Below the pieces are notes generated by a model, which had not been told where the DNA came from, made no database searches, and worked only from the letters and a program-made list of their open reading frames with translations. From JAQVEM01 sp034660395 (lineage in GTDB: Bacteria; Actinomycetota; Humimicrobiia; Humimicrobiales; Humimicrobiaceae), in NCBI GenBank assembly GCA_034660395.1, contig JAYEJA010000061.1, positions 1 through 15,825 on the forward strand: a stretch of 15,825 nt of DNA, read 5' to 3'. Positions 1 to 7,097 of the stretch are shown piece after piece. Numbering within the stretch: position 1 is the stretch's first letter; each line of letters opens with the position of its first letter. The position numbers and the translations under genes were made by a program.

Positions 1-368
1 TCTGTTTTGCTCGCCGTCAGGCGAGCGGAAACGCTGGGCGGGATTGCCGCCCTGCAGGCGGCAATTAAAAGTCACAGTCCGGATTTTCGTCAAAAAAGGT
101 TCGGATTTTGTCCAAAAGGTACCGCCAACTTTCAATTTTAGAGTTTTTGGGGATTATTGCCTCGCCCTCGCTTCGCTCGGGCTCGGCAGAAGCCGTGATT
201 TTGAAGGGATTTTTGAAATCCAAAAACAATTTCTGCCCGCTCAAACGGAAGTTTGTTTTGGCAAAGCCAAAAGCAAAACGAAGTTTTGCAAACCAATCTT
301 TTTTCTTTTGCCGAAGGCGAAAGGCAAAGCGATAATTTTAAATATTTTGGCCATTTAATAAAAACAAT
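1..368. other. Gene-free left flank of the serine recombinase; left arm of inverted repeat plus hairpins
   Basis: I see no convincing gene here; the short open frames overlap one another and resemble nothing. From 122 the segment is the inverse of the recombinase 3' end (see the 132-bp repeat). Beyond that arm, 254-290 and 305-323 hold small palindromic stretches (for example TTTTGGC AAA GCCAAAA at 255-271) that are absent from the right arm. The first 60 bases are GC-rich, with a hairpin built on CTCGCC GTCA GGCGAG at 11-26. There is no clear Shine-Dalgarno sequence before the recombinase ATG at 369. Confidence 0.5.
122..253 (+). repeat. Left arm of a perfect 132-bp inverted repeat around the recombinase
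   Basis: Positions 122-253 are the exact reverse complement of 1764-1895. The outer end of both arms reads CCGCCAACTTTC; on the right, CCGCCA is the 3' end of tRNA-Ser(GGA). Homology continues inward as islands: 291-304 matches 1748-1761 inverted, and 324-338 matches 1702-1716 inverted. Non-matching hairpin-forming segments separate the islands. The right arm is coding (recombinase C-terminus), so the left arm is an inverted, broken copy of the end of a recombinase gene. Confidence 0.9.
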
Positions 369-2576
369 ATGACAAACGAAAATCAAACCAAAAAGTTTTT
401 CATCTACGCCCGCAAATCAACGGACAGCGAAGACAGGCAAGTCCGCAGTATCAAAGATCAAATCGCGGAATTGAAAGAGCTGGCGAAAAAAGAAAACATT
501 GATGTCGTTGATATTCTCGTGGAAAAACAAACAGCCAAGAAGCCGGGCCGGCCTGTCTTCGCTGAAATGTTAAAGCGAATTGAAGCGGGCGAAGCCGAGG
601 GAATTTTAGCGTGGCATCCTGACCGCCTTGCTCGCAACTCCGTTGACGGCGGGCAAATCATTTATCTTGTGGATACAGGAACAATCAAAGAGCTAAAATT
701 CCCAACTTTTTGGTTTGACCCTACGCCGCAAGGGAAATTTATGCTCTCAATCGCTTTCGGGCAGTCAAAATATTACATTGATAATCTTTCGGAAAATATT
801 AAACGAGGACATCGCCAAAAATTAAAGCAAGGACTATGGCCTCAAATGGCACCACTTGGTTATCTCAATAACAAAGAAACAAAACAGATCTATGTTGATA
901 AGGATAAAGCGAAGTTTATCAAAAAAGCATTTGAGGCCTACGCCACCGGAAAATATACTCTGAAAGAACTCCAAAAGATTATCAATGGGCTTGGTTTACG
1001 CGGGCGAAAGGACAAAATGCTTTCCACTTCAAATTATCAATACTTTTTGCAAAATCCTTTTTACTACGGATTGATAAGGTATAACGAAGAATATTTTGAA
1101 GGAAAGCATGAACCGATTATTACAAAGAAACTTTTTGACCAAGTACAAGAAGTGATGAAGCGAAAAAGCAAACCGCAGAAGGCGGACAAGATGAAATTTT
1201 TTCTTTATCGCGGACTTTTTAAATGCGGCGAATGCGGATTTACCATAACTGCTGACAAAAAGATAAAGCCGAGTGGCAAATCATACACTTATTACTATTG
1301 CACCAAGAAAAATCCAAATCACAAATGCTCGCAAAATGTTTTTACGAGAGAGGAAAAAATTTCATCTCAAATAAAAAAGGAAATTCAAAAAGTTTCTTTG
1401 TCTGATGATTGCGCCGATTGGATGTTAAACGAATTGGAAAAAGAGCAGAAAGTAAAGAGGCGATCATCACGCTTTTTTGCTCAAAAGATAGAAACTGAAA
1501 TTAAAGAAATTGACGAGAAACTGGAAAAACTGATGAACGCTTATTTAGAAAACGCCCTTAACCTTGCCGAATACCGAGAAGCCAAAAACAAACTCGTCAA
1601 TCAAAAACAGCTTTTGAAAGACAAACTAACGGCTTTTGAGCAAAAAAGCAATAATCGGTTCGAACTCGCCGCCCGATTCATAAATACCGTAAAACAAGCT
1701 GAAATTATCGCTTTGCAAGAAAATCGCGAGCGAAGCCGCGATTTTCTAAAAAAGATTGGTTCGAACTTCCGTTTGAGCGGGCAGAAATTGTTTTTGGATT
1801 TCAAAAATCCCTTCAAAATCACGGCTTCTGCCGAGCCCGAGCGAAGCGAGGGCGAGGCAATAATCCCCAAAAACTCTAAAATTGAAAGTTGGCGGAGAGA
1901 GAGGGATTTGAACCCTCGAAGCAGCTTACGCCACTTACACGCTTTCCAAGCGTGCGCCTTAAACCACTCGGCCATCTCTCCCCCTTTCACGTATTATAAT
2001 GTTTACAAAGAATATTATAATAAATTATATTTTAGAATACATTTTTATAAATATAAATTTTTTACATATAAACCTACAGATTCTTTATCCTTCAATTCTA
2101 ACAAAAAGCATTACCTGCCTATTAAAGCTAAAAATCATTCAGGGTTTTCCCCTTCCGGCTTCATATACCTGTTTATTATTCTTACTTCTCTAATTAAAAA
2201 TACAGCAGTTAATAAAAAACAGCAAAAATCAGTAACCGGCCATGATACCCAAACTCCCCACAGATCAAAAAACAGAGGCAGTATAAAAATAGAAGGTATA
2301 AAGAAAAACAAATCCCTTGATAATGTTATAACAAGCGAAGGCCTTGCTTTACCTATTGCCTGGAAGAATGCACTTCCCAGTACCGGAAAGCTCCACAACG
2401 GAGCCAGCATGGCAATTAATCTTAAAGGCATAGCCCCTTTTTCAATAACTTCCATATCACTCGTAAATATTCCTAACAGCGACTCAGGAAAGACAACCAT
2501 GACTATAAAACCGGCAATTGTTATAAACGAAGTCCACATAAATGCTTCCCTTAGAACTCTTTTAACCCTTGAATAA
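369..2576 (+). CDS. Large serine recombinase whose frame reads through a tRNA gene
   Basis: This is a site-specific recombinase of the large serine (resolvase/invertase) type, which cuts and rejoins DNA at att sites through a serine-DNA link. Seen: an N-terminal resolvase domain (about 10-150) with YARKS carrying the likely nucleophile S17, then DRLARN at 85-90; a Recombinase domain (about 155-270); a zinc-ribbon with C286, C289, C311 and C320; and a lysine/glutamate-rich coiled coil (about 355-425). Up to about residue 507 it looks genuine. From base 1890 the frame is antisense to tRNA-Ser(GGA), giving the tell-tale RERDLNPR string, and then antisense to the MATE gene until a stop at 2576. 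The 735-residue length is therefore a junction product; a family member would be about 500 residues. The ATG at 369 lacks a visible ribosome site. The DNA is GC-richer than the backbone, which suggests transfer. Confidence 0.85.
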   Translation: MTNENQTKKFFIYARKSTDSEDRQVRSIKDQIAELKELAKKENIDVVDILVEKQTAKKPGRPVFAEMLKRIEAGEAEGILAWHPDRLARNSVDGGQIIYLVDTGTIKELKFPTFWFDPTPQGKFMLSIAFGQSKYYIDNLSENIKRGHRQKLKQGLWPQMAPLGYLNNKETKQIYVDKDKAKFIKKAFEAYATGKYTLKELQKIINGLGLRGRKDKMLSTSNYQYFLQNPFYYGLIRYNEEYFEGKHEPIITKKLFDQVQEVMKRKSKPQKADKMKFFLYRGLFKCGECGFTITADKKIKPSGKSYTYYYCTKKNPNHKCSQNVFTREEKISSQIKKEIQKVSLSDDCADWMLNELEKEQKVKRRSSRFFAQKIETEIKEIDEKLEKLMNAYLENALNLAEYREAKNKLVNQKQLLKDKLTAFEQKSNNRFELAARFINTVKQAEIIALQENRERSRDFLKKIGSNFRLSGQKLFLDFKNPFKITASAEPERSEGEAIIPKNSKIESWRRERDLNPRSSLRHLHAFQACALNHSAISPPFTYYNVYKEYYNKLYFRIHFYKYKFFTYKPTDSLSFNSNKKHYLPIKAKNHSGFSPSGFIYLFIILTSLIKNTAVNKKQQKSVTGHDTQTPHRSKNRGSIKIEGIKKNKSLDNVITSEGLALPIAWKNALPSTGKLHNGASMAINLKGIAPFSITSISLVNIPNSDSGKTTMTIKPAIVINEVHINASLRTLLTLE
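1720..1746. repeat. Palindromic hairpin inside the recombinase reading frame
   Basis: AAAATCGCG and CGCGATTTT pair around a GCGAAGC-type loop. In the other arm of the inverted repeat the corresponding position (305-323) holds a different hairpin. The stretch therefore behaves like an exchangeable palindromic insertion between the conserved islands 1702-1716 and 1748-1761. Within the protein it codes for roughly residues 450-460, keeping the frame open. Confidence 0.6.
1764..1895 (-). repeat. Right arm of the 132-bp inverted repeat, ending in the tRNA-Ser 3' end
   Basis: This is the exact inverse of 122-253. It encodes roughly the last 40 plausible residues of the recombinase and stops within the acceptor end of tRNA-Ser(GGA): CCGCCA on the minus strand, 1890-1895. 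The internal stretch 1840-1865 is itself palindrome-like, centred on GAGCGAAGCGAG, and is translated in the recombinase frame as an E/R/S/G-rich patch. Confidence 0.9.
1890..1981 (-). tRNA. tRNA-Ser(GGA)
   Basis: On the minus strand a 92-nt type II tRNA can be folded. The acceptor GGAGAGA pairs with TCTCTCC, the anticodon loop reads TTGGAAA with anticodon GGA, there is a long variable arm, and the T-arm is GAGGG TTCAAAT CCCTC. It ends in G plus an encoded CCA. A mobile segment lies directly against its 3' end, the usual place for tRNA-targeted integration. The MATE gene lies upstream on the same strand. Confidence 0.95.
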
Positions 2577-3502
2577 AGCTTTGCTCCATAATTAAAGCCG
2601 ACCAGAGGAGAAAACCCCTGGCTTATTCCGAGAAGAGGCATGAATATTAAATCAATAATCCTTATGCCTATGCCTGTAATAGCGATATAAACATCTCCGC
2701 CGTATTTTCCTACAAATCTTATAAAAAGAAGGAACATAATACTTCCCATAATCTCCATAAGAAATGAGGGAATCCCCAGAATTAAAATTTCACGCGATAT
2801 GAATTTATTTATCTTAAACATCTTTAGCTTCAGGTGAAATATGCTGCTCCTGGACATAAAAAATACGAAAATATAGGCAGCACTTGCCATATGGCTTATA
2901 ACGGTGCCGAGTGCTGCACCTTTAACCCCCCATCCCAGTATAACTATAAATAGATAATCAAGGATTATGTTTAAGACAGACCCTATAACCATTTCATACA
3001 TTGAAGCTCTGGGCCTGCCTTCAGCCCTTATCAAATTACTTCCATTTACCGAGAAGGACAAAAATACGAATCCAAGCAGCATTATATTCATATAATCTCT
3101 AGCGTAGGGAAGAACTTCATTTGAAGCACCCATAAATCTCAGAATGTCCTCAGAAAAAATATAAATAGGGATTATAGTTACAACATTTAAAACAGTGTTT
3201 AACACTATACTGTCGCCACCGGCGACTACTGCCCTTTCACTGTCTCCCCTGCCAAGTGAACGTGACACTATTGAAGCTGAACCAACGCCGGTTAGAAGCC
3301 CGATAGCTATTATAAAAATCATTACAGGCAAGTACTATGGTAAGCCCCGCTATTGCATCGGGCCCTACCATATTTCCTACAAAAAGGGTGTCAATAAAAT
3401 TATAAAGGGCGACTATAACCATACCTGTTATAGTAGGTGCCGAGAATTTAAAAAGCAGTACTCTTAAGTTCCCATTTAAAATCTGCTTTTTTTTCTTTCC
3501 AT
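2135..3502 (-). pseudogene. MATE-family efflux transporter, frameshifted
   Basis: MATE proteins are inner-membrane antiporters (twelve helices in two halves) that export drugs and other cations using Na+ or H+. The main frame (2135-3331) contains repeated hydrophobic helices and family-like stretches such as SIVSRSLGRGD near the start and ISQGFSPLVGFNYGAK in the second half. The N-terminal portion, with the typical ALYNFIDTLFVGNMVG, lies in another frame (3422 back to about 3330). Removing one base near 3329-3333 would join the two as TIVLPVMIF. Further upstream the frame opens without a start codon; an ATG at 3500-3502 would reach it only if the run of eight A (3487-3494, minus strand) had one more. 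Two frame breaks are therefore needed. It ends with TGA. Either a decayed gene or read error; the family call is firm. Confidence 0.85.
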
Positions 3503-3687
3503 CTTCTGTAATGATTAAAGTTTATAATATATAATTTCAATTCATTAAATATTGGTTTAAAGTCAGATGATTCAAAAAATTCCGGCTTCTTAAAAGAAAA
3601 TAAAACACTAGCACAATCAAGGATATACAAATTGCAGGGAAATCAACAAGAGCATTTTCGGAAATTTATATAAAATTTAAACCTGTC
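3503..3687. other. AT-rich intergenic stretch
   Basis: A 60-codon frame on the minus strand (3448-3630) matches no family I know and overlaps the MATE N-terminus out of frame. I see no convincing gene, RNA or terminator here. It presumably holds the MATE promoter, but no clean -35/-10 pair stands out. Confidence 0.4.
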
Positions 3688-4170
3688 TTAAAATTCGTCT
3701 TTTAATTTATAACCGCAGTAGGGGCATAAATTAAAATCTTCCTGTATTTTTTTACCGCACCCGGGACACTTGTCTTTATATTTGCCTTTCTTAATTTCCT
3801 TTATACCGGGAATTTTCTTAAGGCCTAAATCCAGTTCATTTATTCTAAATGAATCCTTTAATTTATTAAGTGCCGCTATGCTTTCCTTCTTAAACCCGCC
3901 CTTTTCTCCAGAAAACTTATTATACACTTTTTTAAAAAGGTCCTTTATATCTTCATCATCAAATTTTTTAAGTGTCTCTATTTCACTATCCCTGAGATCT
4001 CTGAAAATCACTATATTATCTTCAATATTATCAAACTGCTTATCCAGCTTCTCATCACAATCTTTGCAGTATGGTTCATATTTTTTATCCTTAATAATCT
4101 TCCCGCATTCTATGCACCTCTGGACATCTTTTTCTTCTTCTTTTTGTCCCCCCGGCCACTTAAACTTCAT
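3688..4170 (-). CDS. Double zinc-ribbon protein, function unknown
   Basis: This 160-residue soluble protein has a four-cysteine zinc ribbon at each end. C19, C22, C35 and C38 lie at the N-terminus, and C135, C138, C149 and C152 at the C-terminus, the latter in the CPxCG...CPYCG style of zinc-ribbon domains. Between them is a charged, probably helical segment (about 45-130) without a known motif. There is no signal peptide or membrane segment. The ATG at 4168-4170 has a good AGGAG eight bases upstream, and the stop is TAA. Such ribbons bind nucleic acid or proteins, but nothing here tells which. It sits between the lipoprotein and MATE genes on the same strand, more than 200 bases from each, so an operon is doubtful. 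Confidence 0.8.
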   Translation of the reverse strand: MKFKWPGGQKEEEKDVQRCIECGKIIKDKKYEPYCKDCDEKLDKQFDNIEDNIVIFRDLRDSEIETLKKFDDEDIKDLFKKVYNKFSGEKGGFKKESIAALNKLKDSFRINELDLGLKKIPGIKEIKKGKYKDKCPGCGKKIQEDFNLCPYCGYKLKDEF

Positions 4171-4307
4171 ATTTAATACTCCTCATGTTAATTTATCTGT
4201 CAATATTTTATATCTGGCAATATTACCATAAAATTAATAAAATTAAAGGTTTTATTTAGCCATTTTGCCGCTAACATGATTAAAAAAGGCTGCGATAAAC
4301 TTCGATA

Positions 4308-4346
4308 AAAAAAGGCAGACATTAATCTGCAATGCCCGCCTTTTTT
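4308..4346. terminator. Rho-independent terminator after the lipoprotein gene
   Basis: A stem of about 16 pairs (some G-U) forms between AAAAAAGGCAGACATT (4308-4323) and AATGCCCGCCTTTTTT (4331-4346) around a seven-base loop. The T run ends the minus-strand transcript about 40 bases past the lipoprotein stop. The A run gives it T's on the other strand too, so it could work both ways. Confidence 0.8.
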
Positions 4347-4386
4347 AAAATCTTCGCTTTTACTTTAAATCCGCTACACTTACCAG

Positions 4387-5679
4387 CTACTTAAGTTCCA
4401 TTGAATCCAATATTCCTAAATAAACCGATTCACCCATATCAAAATATTCCTGCATTACCGTATCAAATAAAATATAAAGCCTGTTATTTTCTTCAATAAA
4501 TGCCACAACTACGGCCCACTCATTATTATTCTGGTCCTCAAAGACATACACAAAATCTTTATAATTTATACCTTTTTCGGTTACTAACTCATTTTCCTGT
4601 ACGTCACCAACCTGCTCCCATCTATTTTCAGCTGCAATAGTTGAACTTACATCTTCTGCAAAACCCGGGTACTGGCTGCTGGGAGGATAGTCATTTTCAG
4701 GACTTGCTATAAACATAAAACCTATAGGAATATCACCGGATGATGGAGTTAAATCAACCTCAAGTCCATCAGCATCTTCTGACTCGGTATATATCCAGTC
4801 ATCAGGTACAGCAAATGATACCCCGTAGTTGTCATTAGAATATGTATTTCCCTGCGTAAATATATCTCCTGCTGCTACTGTACCCCTCGCATCTGTAATT
4901 TCAAAATCATACGAACCGTATAAAACACCATTTAAATAAATCTCCACACTGTAATTACCGGCTGGTATATCCCTGCCCATTCCTTCAAGAGTAAATGCAG
5001 TCCATATAGATTCATATAAGTCTACATCCATCTCTTCAGCAGTTTCTACTATTACTTCTCCGCGCAGATCGTACCACTTTGCCTCAAGAGTATTTCCTGA
5101 AATATAATAATCGGTTTTAACACAGGCATATATGATTTCCGTTGAGCTGAATTCGCTGGCTTCACTTACAGGAGCATAATTTTCATCAACTTCATCAGCA
5201 AGAACCACTTTCAGTATATTTATATCGGGTTCATTAACCACAAAATCTGCTGTACTTTTTAGCTCTCCATCATGATAGAATTCAACTTTATAACTGCCCG
5301 GAGGGATAACATCGGTATCCTCATCTGTTTCTATATATGACATCGCGTATCCTTCAAAATAGCCGCTCTCGTCCTCTGAATATTTTAACGTTTCATCCAG
5401 GACAGTTCTACCCGTATCCTCGTTATTCCATTTAAAGCGGTAATTATCATCACCCTTTACACCTGAATATTCTATGGTTGTATATATTTTTGTATCCTCT
5501 ACATCAAACTCATTCTTCCGGCTTAGCGGCTCGAATGTCTCCTAGTCTATATCCTCACACACAGTTAAATCACCAAATACAAGCTCGGGCGTACAGGAAG
5601 CTGTAAAAGGAATCAGTGCCAGGATAAGCGCTGAAACTAATGACATTACCAAATATTTTCTTAAATTTACATGCTTCAT
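4387..5679 (-). pseudogene. Secreted lipoprotein with two Ig-like repeats, interrupted by an in-frame TAG
   Basis: The frame starts at an ATG (5677-5679) with GGAG six to nine bases upstream. It encodes MKHVNLRKYL, a hydrophobic stretch and the lipobox TASC (C29), so the product should be lipid-anchored outside the cytoplasmic membrane. Codon 46 is TAG (5542-5544), after which the same frame stays open to 4387, 430 codons in all. Residues about 55-135 and 145-235 look like two copies of one beta-sandwich module; compare PPGSYKVEFYHDGELKS with IPAGNYSVEIYLNGVLYGS. The last 150 residues start with YGVSFAVPDDW, a pattern seen in PsbP/Mog1-like domains. The gene ends with TAG and a strong terminator follows. 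The internal TAG is most simply a CAG-to-TAG change or a sequencing error; a downstream restart at 5343 would lack the signal peptide. Role unknown. Confidence 0.75.
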
Positions 5680-5958
5680 TTTAGCACTCCTTTTTTATAT
5701 ATAATTATATAAGTTTTTATAAAATAGATTTTACATATATATTATATATCTATAAATATAATAGTCAAATAATATCTTGCACTTATAAATCAATCCTTAA
5801 TTTTCCAGATCTTTTTTTACATAGGGAAAATATTAAAAAATATATGTAGATAATTAGATAAATTATTTCTAGTGAGATATCAGGTAAATTGAACTACTAT
5901 CGCTTAAATTTTTTATGAATCTCTGAAGTCTTATGAAAATATAATTTTTATTTTAAAT
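5680..5958. other. AT-rich intergenic region before the integron-like module
   Basis: This is a nearly pure A/T stretch with many TATA-like words on the minus strand, where the lipoprotein promoter must lie; no single -35/-10 pair can be chosen. No gene or RNA is visible. Composition changes sharply at about 5959, where the GC-richer accessory segment begins. Confidence 0.4.
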
Positions 5959-5963
5959 ATGGC

Positions 5964-5990
5964 GGTGCGCGTTTGAAAAAATTCGAACTG
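5964..5990 (+). repeat. Left copy of the 27-bp inverted repeat bounding the module
   Basis: The core CGTTTGAAAAAATTCGAA is identical, inverted, to the right copy. Over 27 bases there are three differences: two near the outer end and one near the inner end. Confidence 0.8.
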
Positions 5991-6137
5991 ATTTTAAGGG
6001 CCGCGACTGAAATCTTCGCGCGCCAGCTGCTGCTTTCCGTCACGGCCGACCTGCCGTTTTTGACAATTTCAAGTTTTTCTAGCCAGCTTTGCTGGCTTTG
6101 CTCGGCTTCGCTGAGATTGGCAACAAATTCTTTTTTT
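5991..6137. other. Gene-free GC-richer tail of the cassette array
   Basis: No convincing coding frame lies between the last attC-like site and the left inverted repeat. The stretch is rich in small hairpins: AGCCAGC TTT GCTGGCT at about 6080-6096 and CTCGGCTTCGCTGAG at about 6100-6114. It could be an eroded cassette or the native end of the element. Confidence 0.4.
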
Positions 6138-6225
6138 CTTTAACGTTACGCGAGTATACGAAATTGGCGACCAACAGAAGCCAATTTGGGCGAAGCGTAT
6201 CGGAGCCGGCTACTCTCTGTTAGAT
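6138..6225 (-). repeat. attC-like site c
   Basis: On the minus strand it runs from ATCTAAC (6219-6225, a perfect RYYYAAC) to GTTAAAG (6138-6144, one mismatch to GTTRRRY), 88 nt. Imperfect arms pair between: GAGTA with TACTC, ATACG with CGTAT, and AAATTGGC with GCCAATTT at the top. The bulges and unequal halves are typical of attC. It lies 31 bases past the stop of the cassette gene at 6256. Confidence 0.6.
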
Positions 6226-6255
6226 GAAGTATTCACGGAAGCTTTGCAACTCACA

Positions 6256-6459
6256 TCACCTTAATAACTCCAGATGATTCAATATCAAAGCCAGATATAA
6301 GCTGATCATGTTAATACGTTGAAATAATCCTGTATACTTAAGCCAGCCATGCGTCTTCTTCTCTGATATCATAAACAGCATAAACGATATAGCTCCAACA
6401 ACAAATAGTATGAAATTTGAAGTCATATTGCCTTTTAACTCACCTATCCATAGTGCCAC
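6256..6459 (-). CDS. DUF998-family membrane protein, C-terminal part
   Basis: This 67-residue frame starts with GTG and overlaps the preceding gene by 16 bases. It has two hydrophobic helices (about 14-31 and 49-62) and the family-like string GLFQRINMISLYLALIL. DUF998 proteins are normally a single chain of about 200 residues with six membrane helices; this piece continues the upstream gene in another frame. One missing base near 6455-6460 would fuse them into about 200 residues. The alternative is a genuinely split, translationally coupled pair. The stop is TGA, and an attC-like site follows. Function of the family is unknown. Confidence 0.65.
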   Translation of the reverse strand: MALWIGELKGNMTSNFILFVVGAISFMLFMISEKKTHGWLKYTGLFQRINMISLYLALILNHLELLR

Positions 6460-6857
6460 AGTGGATTCAATCCCAATAACATAAAACCTAACCCGGATGA
6501 AATCCCATGAATCTTACCTGACACTGTCTTCTCTGAATCCTCTGGATCTTCTGGATATATTCCTGAAATGACACTTCCAATACCAAAAACTAAAATTCCT
6601 ATTGAATAGAGTATATGAAACACCGTGTTATCTCTAAATAAGCAAGCTTCTCCAACAGCAAATAAACAAAACAAGATTCCTATATCGGCAAGATTGAGAC
6701 GCTCCTTATTCATTACAGGGCTTTCTCTCGTACCAAGCTCACTTACAGTATGAATCAAATGGTTATATCCTGGGTATCCTCTTGCAATAAACGATGGATT
6801 AATCAGATCAAAAAGTACAGCTAAAAGCAATACACAAAATATAAATATGTTAAGCAT
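6444..6857 (-). CDS. DUF998-family membrane protein, N-terminal part (cassette 2)
   Basis: The product has 137 residues with about four membrane helices (2-18, 54-71, 78-98, 118-133) and the DUF998 pattern: VSELGTRESP after helix 1, SGIYPEDPE before helix 4 and GKIHGISSGLGFML in helix 4. It starts at an ATG with GGGGGTGA ten bases upstream, unusually strong for this region. The start lies about 55 bases inside the attC-b/cassette junction, as expected of a cassette gene. It ends in TAG, apparently after a frameshift, with the remaining helices encoded by the overlapping downstream frame. I see no promoter between the junction and the ribosome site, so expression would rely on a promoter nearer the integrase. 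Confidence 0.75.
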   Translation of the reverse strand: MLNIFIFCVLLLAVLFDLINPSFIARGYPGYNHLIHTVSELGTRESPVMNKERLNLADIGILFCLFAVGEACLFRDNTVFHILYSIGILVFGIGSVISGIYPEDPEDSEKTVSGKIHGISSGLGFMLLGLNPLWHYG

Positions 6858-6909
6858 TATTACTGCTCACCCCCAATCTTAAGTTCTTCGTGAACCTTGT
6901 GAATATTTC

Positions 6910-6995
6910 ATCTAACATCAGGATTTAGAGAAGTTTTGCCGTAGGCAAAATTTGGGGAAATTCAGCAGGAATTTTTCTCTAAATCCTTGTTATAC
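6910..6995 (-). repeat. attC-like site b (best of the three)
   Basis: On the minus strand it runs from GTATAAC (6989-6995) to GTTAGAT (6910-6916, a perfect GTTRRRY), 86 nt. The long arms are a perfect 13-bp match, AGGATTTAGAGAA (6920-6932) against TTCTCTAAATCCT (6975-6987), and are set off from the two ends by unequal spacers. Within the loop a second hairpin TTTTGCC GTA GGCAAAA (6934-6950) forms. This reproduces the R''-L''-L'-R' plan of integron attC sites. It separates cassette 1 from cassette 2. Confidence 0.75.
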
Positions 6996-7097
6996 GTTTT
7001 TTCTGCAAGAAAAAAAGCCGAAGGTTCAATTCAAAAAATATTTTTCGTTCTTATTCATCTAATAGGCTTTCTTTTACTTTTTATAAATTTAATTTTC

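Noticed and set aside
1..1981. Chimeric assembly joining a foreign contig to the AT-rich backbone at tRNA-Ser
   Set aside because: Not excluded, but tRNA 3'-end integration explains the junction equally well, and a second similar junction exists at tRNA-Ser(GCU). Read coverage across 1890 would decide.
1601..1990. Minus-strand 129-codon frame containing GEMAEWFKAHAWKA
   Set aside because: It is the sense translation of tRNA-Ser(GGA) followed by the antisense of the recombinase.
3448..3630. 60-codon minus-strand frame upstream of the MATE gene
   Set aside because: Matches no family known to me, has no ribosome site, and overlaps the MATE N-terminus out of frame.
4387..5679. Genome-wide reading of TAG as an amino acid
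   Set aside because: TAG is also the apparent true stop of this gene, the DUF1858 gene, the DUF998 N-terminal frame and the transposase.
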